NCBI GenBank assembly: GCA_029261695.1
Contig: JAJDAV010000053.1
Location: forward strand, 1-37,583
DNA length: 37,583 bases
Reading direction: 5' to 3'
Source: Nitrospinaceae bacterium
GTDB taxonomy: Bacteria; Nitrospinota; Nitrospinia; Nitrospinales; VA-1
Shown here: positions 32,430-37,583 of the stretch, one piece after another
How the letters are laid out: each line of letters opens with the position of its first letter
How positions within the stretch are numbered: the stretch's first letter is position 1
Notes under the pieces: model-generated
The model's input: the letters and a program-made list of their open reading frames with translations, nothing else
What the model was told of the DNA's origin: nothing
The model's database searches: none
Translations under genes and position numbers: made by a program

Positions 32430-33929
32430 ATGAATTCAAACTATCAAAAATTAGTAGAACGTTTAGAAGAAACCAGCCGCTTGGGCGGCATCATGGGTAT
32501 TCTGCATTGGGATCAGGAAGTCATAATGCCGAGCGGGGCGGCAGAATCGCGGGCCAAGCAAATGGGAGTACTTGCAGGAATTATCCATGAAAAAAGTACA
32601 GATCCAGAAATTGGTAAATTGCTGGACCAATTAAAGGATGAAAACTCTTTTGATGGATTCGAAGCATCTAATATTCGTGAGGCTCAGCGCGAGTATGAAA
32701 TGGAAACCAAGGTTCCCAAAAAACTGGTTATGGAAATGGCAGAGCTTTCATCTAAGGGCCATCAGGTCTGGGCAAAGGCACGTTCTGAGAATAAATTTTC
32801 TGATTTCGCGCCTATATTAACCCAATTAGTAGAGTTGAAAAAACACTGGGCGGAATACGTTTCCCCAGAATTGCAACCTTACGATGCAAATATCGACCTT
32901 TACGAACGTGGGACAACCATGGCTGAAATCACTCCTGTTTTTGAAAAAATAAAATCGGAACTCATCCCTCTAATAAAAGAAATAAAAGGGGCAGAATATC
33001 AACCCGACTCCTCACTTTTGTCAGGAGAATTTCCTGTAAACAAACAAGAAGCGTTGGGACGTCGTATTAGTGAAGATATGGGTTTCGCATTTGATAAGGG
33101 ACGAATGGATGTTTCTGTTCATCCCTTTTGCGGAGGTAGCCACCCCACAGATGTGCGAATCACCACTCGATATCGAACCGATAATTTTATTGAGTCACTT
33201 TATGCTGTAATTCACGAAACAGGTCATGGGCTTTATGAGCAAGGGCGAATGGAGAAGGGGAGAGATTTGCCCGCCTCAGAAGCACTCACCATGGGAATCC
33301 ATGAGTCTCAATCTCTTTTTTGGGAAAGAATGATTGCCCAGGGATTCGCTTTTTGCAAACGTTATTTGCCGTTAATAACCGAAACATTCCCTGAAAAGTT
33401 TAAAGGGATTTCAGAAGAGCAACTGTATGAGGCTGTCAATATTAGTGAGCCTTCATTTGTCCGGGTTGAAGCGGACGAAGTGACTTATCCGATGCATGTG
33501 ATTTTAAGATATGAAATAGAAAAAGGACTGTTTGATGGTTCGGTAGAAATAAAATCTTTACCCGATTTATGGAATGCAAAGATGAAAGAATACTTGGGGA
33601 TTGAACCTGATACAGACACTTTAGGGGTATTGCAGGATACTCATTGGAGCGGTGCGGCTTTTGGCTATTTCCCTTCTTATACTTTGGGTGCAATTTATGC
33701 AAGCCAGTTTTATGAGACTTTAAAACAGGAAAAACCTGATTTAGAAAATGAAATTGAATCTGGTAATCTTGCAATTATTCGTGAATGGCTGAATCAAAAA
33801 ATTCATCAAAAGGGAAGGCTGTTGTCTGTTCCCGAATTGGTAAAACAGGTAACTGGGGATGAATTGAACCCCGAAATATTTTTGAATTATCTTAAGAATA
33901 AATACAGAAAAATTTATAGAATTAATTAA
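32430..33929 (+). CDS. M32 family metallocarboxypeptidase (Taq carboxypeptidase)
   Basis: The 499-residue cytoplasmic peptidase removes C-terminal residues using one metal ion. The active-site motif HETGH is at 262-266 (AVIHETGHGLYEQG), and the third ligand Glu lies in GIHESQSLFWER (about 290). The conserved HPF at 231, the DVRITTRY segment and the VTYPMHVILRYEIE segment are all present. The length equals the family's usual 500. It lies six bases upstream of the SH3-domain gene. Confidence 0.96.
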   Translation: MNSNYQKLVERLEETSRLGGIMGILHWDQEVIMPSGAAESRAKQMGVLAGIIHEKSTDPEIGKLLDQLKDENSFDGFEASNIREAQREYEMETKVPKKLVMEMAELSSKGHQVWAKARSENKFSDFAPILTQLVELKKHWAEYVSPELQPYDANIDLYERGTTMAEITPVFEKIKSELIPLIKEIKGAEYQPDSSLLSGEFPVNKQEALGRRISEDMGFAFDKGRMDVSVHPFCGGSHPTDVRITTRYRTDNFIESLYAVIHETGHGLYEQGRMEKGRDLPASEALTMGIHESQSLFWERMIAQGFAFCKRYLPLITETFPEKFKGISEEQLYEAVNISEPSFVRVEADEVTYPMHVILRYEIEKGLFDGSVEIKSLPDLWNAKMKEYLGIEPDTDTLGVLQDTHWSGAAFGYFPSYTLGAIYASQFYETLKQEKPDLENEIESGNLAIIREWLNQKIHQKGRLLSVPELVKQVTGDELNPEIFLNYLKNKYRKIYRIN

Positions 33930-33934
33930 AATTT

Positions 33935-34450
33935 ATGGATCAGAGCGCACTAAATAGTTTTAGGAATGAACCTGAACGAAAATATTTGTATTGTGATAGT
34001 TGCAATTCACTATTGCCTGCTCCTGGAATTTATTGCGTGCAATGCGAACCTCCTCAGGGGCCTGAAATGACTTCAGACGGGGAGCTGACTTTTTCGCAAG
34101 CGATGTTGCGTATTGCTCTTCTAACCCTATTGTTCCTGATTGTTGCTGTTTTCAAGTTGGATGTTGACATGATAGGTGCTCTGGCACCGGATAAGGGGGA
34201 AACACAAATGAAAATAGCGGTGGATGAGGATTTTAAGATTTATTTTAAAATCAACACGGGTTTGGCTAATTTAAGGAGTCTCCCAAATGTAAAAAAAAGC
34301 AAGATAGTCGACTCTCTTCCTATGGGAACTCAAGTAGAGGTAATAGGTGTTGAGGGAGGTTGGTCCAACGTTAAGCTCAAGCAAGAAGCTGACGGGGTCG
34401 CCAAAACTGGATGGATTGCCACAAAACTTTTAGACTCTGAAATTAAGTAG
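33935..34450 (+). CDS. Zinc-ribbon / transmembrane / SH3-domain protein
   Basis: The 171-residue protein has a four-cysteine zinc ribbon at the N-terminus (C20-x2-C23 and C34-x2-C37). One transmembrane helix lies at about 59-78, and a bacterial SH3 (SH3_3-like) domain at about 105-170. The SH3 domain has the signature GLANLRSLPNVKKSKIV, then LPMGTQVEVIGVEGGWSNVK and GWIATKLL. The ribbon would be cytoplasmic and the SH3 domain periplasmic, where such domains often bind peptidoglycan. The function is unknown. It is five bases downstream of the M32 gene, so they are probably co-transcribed. Confidence 0.78.
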   Translation: MDQSALNSFRNEPERKYLYCDSCNSLLPAPGIYCVQCEPPQGPEMTSDGELTFSQAMLRIALLTLLFLIVAVFKLDVDMIGALAPDKGETQMKIAVDEDFKIYFKINTGLANLRSLPNVKKSKIVDSLPMGTQVEVIGVEGGWSNVKLKQEADGVAKTGWIATKLLDSEIK

Positions 34451-34462
34451 TAAATTTAGCGA

Positions 34463-35071
34463 TTAGATTTTTTTTGCAGTTTCAATAAAAGTTTTCTTAA
34501 ACTCATCGTAGTTTCGAGTTACGGGGAATTGAGGAAACTCTTCAATAACATTATCAGGTGCTCTAAAAAGAATTCCGGCTTCGGCTTGCTTTAACATCCC
34601 TGTGTCATTGTAAGAATCACCTGCGGCAATAACTTTTAAATTCAAGCCTTGTAATGCCTTTACTGCCTTGGTTTTCGCATCAGGTATTCGCAATTTGTAA
34701 TCAGCAATATTTCCAGAATCATCCACTACCAGATCGTGACATAAAAGAGTTGGGTAATCGAGTTGCGCCATTAGTGGGGCTGCAAATTGGTTGAAAGTGT
34801 CTGAAAGGATAATTACCTGAAATTCTGTTTTTAACCAGGCAAGAAATTCTTTTGCTCCTTCCATAGGAGAAATCTCTCTAATCACTTCGTTAATGTCGGA
34901 TAATCGCAGATTATTTTCGTTCAGAATTTTTAATCGTCCTTGCATCAATTCATCGTAGTCAGGAATATCACGAGTGGTTAGACGAAGTTTTTCAATGCCA
35001 GTTTTTTCTGCAAAAGCAATCCATATTTCCGGTACTAAAACTCCTTCAAGGTCAAGACAGGCTACTATCAT
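34463..35071 (-). CDS. thrH: Phosphoserine phosphatase/homoserine phosphotransferase ThrH
   Basis: The 202-residue HAD-family enzyme opens with CLDLEGVLVPEIWIAFAEKT, the ThrH signature, in which the usual DxDGT loop reads DLEGVLVPE. Motif 2 is VIILSDTF and motif 4 is AAGDSYNDTGML. ThrH can dephosphorylate phosphoserine and transfer the phosphate to homoserine. A strong AAGGAA site precedes the ATG. It is 20 bases downstream of murJ and probably in the same transcript. Confidence 0.94.
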   Translation of the reverse strand: MIVACLDLEGVLVPEIWIAFAEKTGIEKLRLTTRDIPDYDELMQGRLKILNENNLRLSDINEVIREISPMEGAKEFLAWLKTEFQVIILSDTFNQFAAPLMAQLDYPTLLCHDLVVDDSGNIADYKLRIPDAKTKAVKALQGLNLKVIAAGDSYNDTGMLKQAEAGILFRAPDNVIEEFPQFPVTRNYDEFKKTFIETAKKI

Positions 35072-35091
35072 TTAAAATTCCTTCTATATTT

Positions 35092-36666
35092 TTAGTTCGA
35101 ATCGGTTGATATTTTTTGGGTTTTATTACTTCTCAAATTCAAAAGGTAGTGCCATTCTTCATTTTTGAATATATGAGAGATTATGGCATATACCAGCATT
35201 CCCAAGGATATGCAAGCAAGCAGTGATCCGATGCGGATACCAATAGGGTCATTAAAGTCAAACCAGAACTGGTTGCAAAAATAGATTATGGTGCCCATTG
35301 CCCCCGCTGCAATGGACATTTTGATCGTTGAACGCAGGATTTTCTTACCTCCCAGAAGGCCAAGTCTTTTCCTTAGAAAATACATCAAGACGACCACATT
35401 AAATAATGCTGCAAGGGATGTTGCCAGTGCCAGGCCACCATGTTGTAAAGGCCCCATGAGAATTAGATTGAGAACAATATTAATTAGCATTGAATAAATG
35501 CCAACTTTAGCAGGGGTCTTTGTGTCTTGAAGGGCATAAAAGGCCGGGGCTATAATCTTTACTCCTGAATAGGCACAAAGACCTATCGAATAGTAAAGTA
35601 GAGCAATGGATGTTCCTTGAGTGGAAGCGTGAAGAAATTCCCCTCGCTCCCACAATGTATTCACAATCGGTTCTCTAAGAACAATCAGTCCAACGGTGGC
35701 AGGGATAGTGATGAATAGAATGAGACGAATGCTAAAGCTTAACGTCTCTACTAATTCCTTCTTTTCGCCCTTAGCGGCGTGGCTTGATAGTGTGGGGAGA
35801 AGTACAATAGCTAATGCTACTGCAAATACTCCGAGCGGAAGTTGAACCAATCGATTGCCATAGTAAAGATATGATATGGAACCATCGGGCAGTGTGGATG
35901 CTAATAATGTATCAACTAATAGATTTAACTCATAGACGGCCAGCCCTAAAATGGCAGGGCCCATTAGTTTTGCAATTTTAATTACTTCGGGCTGCCTGAC
36001 GTTCAGATGTTTTTTCCAGCCATACCCCTTTTTTATAACCGTTGGTAACTGCACTAAAACTTGAAGCAACCCCCCAATAAGAACTCCGATAGCAAGTCCA
36101 ATAATGGGTTCATCCATTTGTGGGACGACAATCAGAATGGCCGCAATCATGGAAATATTCTGCAAAATAGGAGTGGCTGCGGGAAGAGCAAAAACCTTGA
36201 GAGAATTTAATATCCCCATTGAAAAAGCGGCCAGACCAATGAAAAATAAATAGGGTGCCATCCATCGGGTTAAGTCTACAGTGAGATTGAATTTTTCTGG
36301 GTCATCTAAAAAACCTGGCGCGAATATAGTAATTACTGCTGGGGAAAACAAAAAGAGCGTCAAAGAGGCTATAGTCAGTAGAATAAATAGAATATTAAAA
36401 ATATTCGCAGTAAGCTCTTGGGCCGCCTGTTTTCCCTTTTGATTTAAGGTTTCTGAAAATATGGGAATAAATGCCGAAGACACAGCACCTTCCCCTAAAA
36501 CCCGTCTTTGCATGTTGGGAATTCTGAACGCTACGAAAAAAGCATCGGCGGCTGATGAAGAGCCGAAAGCCATGGCAATAAACATATCTCGGATGAATCC
36601 GAATATGCGAGATAGTAAGGTCATTCCACTTACTGCGCCTGCTGCTTTGCTGAAGGTTTTTTTCAT
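35092..36666 (-). CDS. murJ: Lipid II flippase MurJ
   Basis: The 524-residue MOP-superfamily membrane protein has about 14 transmembrane helices. It has the MurJ N-terminus MTLLSRIFGFIRDMFIAMAFG with PNMQRRVLGEGAVSSAFIPIF, and later YYGNRLVQLPLGVFAVALA and LWERGEF. It moves lipid II to the periplasmic side of the inner membrane for peptidoglycan synthesis. The bases before the ATG are pyrimidine-rich (CCCTCCATCCCTCCAG on the coding strand) and have no Shine-Dalgarno sequence, which is unusual beside its neighbours. Confidence 0.96.
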   Translation of the reverse strand: MKKTFSKAAGAVSGMTLLSRIFGFIRDMFIAMAFGSSSAADAFFVAFRIPNMQRRVLGEGAVSSAFIPIFSETLNQKGKQAAQELTANIFNILFILLTIASLTLFLFSPAVITIFAPGFLDDPEKFNLTVDLTRWMAPYLFFIGLAAFSMGILNSLKVFALPAATPILQNISMIAAILIVVPQMDEPIIGLAIGVLIGGLLQVLVQLPTVIKKGYGWKKHLNVRQPEVIKIAKLMGPAILGLAVYELNLLVDTLLASTLPDGSISYLYYGNRLVQLPLGVFAVALAIVLLPTLSSHAAKGEKKELVETLSFSIRLILFITIPATVGLIVLREPIVNTLWERGEFLHASTQGTSIALLYYSIGLCAYSGVKIIAPAFYALQDTKTPAKVGIYSMLINIVLNLILMGPLQHGGLALATSLAALFNVVVLMYFLRKRLGLLGGKKILRSTIKMSIAAGAMGTIIYFCNQFWFDFNDPIGIRIGSLLACISLGMLVYAIISHIFKNEEWHYLLNLRSNKTQKISTDSN

Positions 36667-36717
36667 CTGGAGGGATGGAGGGATTGGCGTATAATTATCC
36701 GAGGCTTCACGGGAAAT

Positions 36718-36726
36718 AGTATAACA
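36718..36726 (-). promoter_or_regulatory. Extended -10 promoter candidate for murJ
   Basis: The minus strand reads TGTTATACT with a start expected near 36711, about 45 bases before the murJ ATG. The -35 region is poor. Confidence 0.3.
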
Positions 36727-36772
36727 AAGCTGAAATCATTAATCGCAAAAAAAGTGTTACCGCTTCTTCACA

Positions 36773-36781
36773 TGATATACT
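36773..36781 (+). promoter_or_regulatory. Extended -10 promoter candidate for the 194-residue gene
   Basis: TGATATACT on the plus strand predicts a transcript start near 36788 and a 28-base leader before the GTG at 36816. It lies about 50 bases from the divergent murJ promoter candidate. The -35 is weak. Confidence 0.4.
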
Positions 36782-36815
36782 AAAGCCAGAAGAGTGGGTA
36801 ATAACGGAGTGAAAA

Positions 36816-37400
36816 GTGCCAAAAATAAAATTACGTGCTAAAGATCGGGTGATCTATGACAAGATCACCGAAGCTTATGAGAAAACAGAAATTGTCCAGA
36901 GACAACGACAACTGTCTCCCGGTCGATGGGACTTCGTAGTATTTGGTGCTGCTGAAAAAAATCAAACCGTTTTCAGAGAAGGGTTTGCCGAACACGCATC
37001 CATCAAACGTGCTCCTATTTATATTGCCTCTCTGGCCCAGGGAGGGCTTACCGATGTCAATGGTATTCCCATTGAAGAGTTTATTGAAGAAGATATTCCC
37101 GAAAAATATCAGGGACTGGAAATTATTCAGGTAGACCCCTTAAGGCCCCTTACTGTAATCAAGAAAGACAATTATTCTGGAAAAAAAGGTGCCGATAAAA
37201 TTTGTAAGGAATATGAAGATGCAAATATAGCAATTATTCGCTCACCTCATGAATCGGATTGGATGATTTCTGTAATGAAATATCTTAATGAATGCGATCA
37301 AAACTTTCCTGATCCTGTGCAACAAGCATTTTCTGGCCGGTCATCCAACAATATATTTTCCCTCAGTCAAAGAGGACCTTCTTCGGGCAGATTGAATTAA
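36816..37400 (+). CDS. Uncharacterised 194-residue protein
   Basis: The protein starts at GTG with a GGAG site six bases upstream. The sequence looks like a soluble alpha/beta protein (WDFVVFGAAEKNQ, LEIIQVDPLRPLTVI, NIAIIRSPHESDWM) with a basic N-terminus and a disordered Ser/Arg-rich tail. No catalytic motif or known domain is apparent. It is transcribed away from murJ, and its stop codon shares bases with the stop of the convergent GNAT gene. Confidence 0.65.
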   Translation: MPKIKLRAKDRVIYDKITEAYEKTEIVQRQRQLSPGRWDFVVFGAAEKNQTVFREGFAEHASIKRAPIYIASLAQGGLTDVNGIPIEEFIEEDIPEKYQGLEIIQVDPLRPLTVIKKDNYSGKKGADKICKEYEDANIAIIRSPHESDWMISVMKYLNECDQNFPDPVQQAFSGRSSNNIFSLSQRGPSSGRLN

Positions 37401-37583
37401 TCGGATCCTTTATCCAAGTTTTCTTTTTCATAGACGATATAACCTGAATCGCTCATACCCAGGGATTCGTACGTGTCTATTCCAGAGTTGTTATCTCTTA
37501 TGACATAGAGTCGCAAAGCTTTTACTTCTGGGTGGTTTCGTGCCAGCTCTTCTACGTGCTCATAAAGCATTCGAAAAACTCCT
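37397..37583 (-). CDS. GNAT-family acetyltransferase, C-terminal part (cut by window edge)
   Basis: The reverse strand is open from the window edge to a TAA at 37397-37399, about 62 residues. The sequence RMLYEHVEELARNHPEV, followed by LRLYVIRDNNSGIDTYESLG and MSDSGYIVYEKE, matches the C-terminal half of GNAT N-acetyltransferases (the beta5 strand, the N-x-x-x-x-x-Y-x-x-x-G segment and the final strand). The acetyl-CoA-binding loop lies mostly beyond the window. The substrate cannot be judged. Confidence 0.8.
   Translation of the reverse strand, partial: GVFRMLYEHVEELARNHPEVKALRLYVIRDNNSGIDTYESLGMSDSGYIVYEKENLDKGSD

Noticed and set aside
1-37583. CRISPR arrays, tRNA or rRNA genes, insertion sequences
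   Set aside because: No regularly spaced repeats, cloverleaf-like gaps, rRNA-like tracts, transposase genes or terminal inverted repeats were found by reading the gaps on both strands.

Overview
The window is a gene-dense, AT-rich stretch (roughly 40% GC by eye) from a Gram-negative bacterium. It encodes lipoproteins with lipoboxes, periplasmic proteins, a membrane c-type cytochrome and a glycine-zipper outer-membrane-type lipoprotein. The mix (ThrH-type phosphatase, DUF4399 protein, cytochrome c/FTR1 fusion, Elp3-like radical SAM gene after rnc, B12-binding radical SAM protein) suggests a free-living, probably marine bacterium of the Nitrospinota or a deltaproteobacterium-like lineage. That placement is an inference from gene content only. 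I saw no tRNA, rRNA, CRISPR array, insertion sequence or prophage.

Layout. 1-8281 is almost all minus strand: a cut B12-binding radical SAM gene, fur, hisS, fbp, an orphan chemoreceptor, a small lipoprotein, a DUF4399 secreted protein and typA. 8552-18970 is plus strand: a XerD-type recombinase, then a long lipid operon (yceD-rpmF-plsX-fabH-fabD-fabG-acpP-fabF-rnc), then a pentapeptide-repeat protein, a cyclic-nucleotide-binding-fold protein, a one-helix membrane protein, an Elp3-like radical SAM enzyme and an ABM-fold monooxygenase. 18967-25519 is mixed: a lipoyl-fold protein without the usual lysine, mgtE, a GAF/HD-GYP protein, an NAD(P)-binding oxidoreductase, two exported proteins and an EVE protein. 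25757-27664 holds two adjacent aldolases and a small acidic protein.

27661-31864 is the most unusual region: an iron cluster. A strong promoter overlapped by a 16/19 match to the Fur box drives a cytochrome c-FTR1 iron permease fusion and, 8 bases later, a membrane-anchored seven-motif beta-propeller. The two proteins end in cytoplasmic tails that align without gaps (15 of 45 residues identical, mostly His, Asp, Glu, Lys and Cys). A divergently oriented half-ferritin-sized protein with an ExxH motif lies beside them. With the fur gene in the same window, this suggests an iron uptake and handling module with a shared tail that I cannot assign to a named family.

31945-37583 holds a glycine-zipper lipoprotein, an M32 carboxypeptidase, a zinc-ribbon/SH3 membrane protein, thrH, murJ, an unknown protein and a cut GNAT acetyltransferase. 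Convergent genes repeatedly meet with overlapping or abutting stop codons, which points to a compact genome. Several promoters can be read directly; two of them would give leaderless or near-leaderless transcripts.
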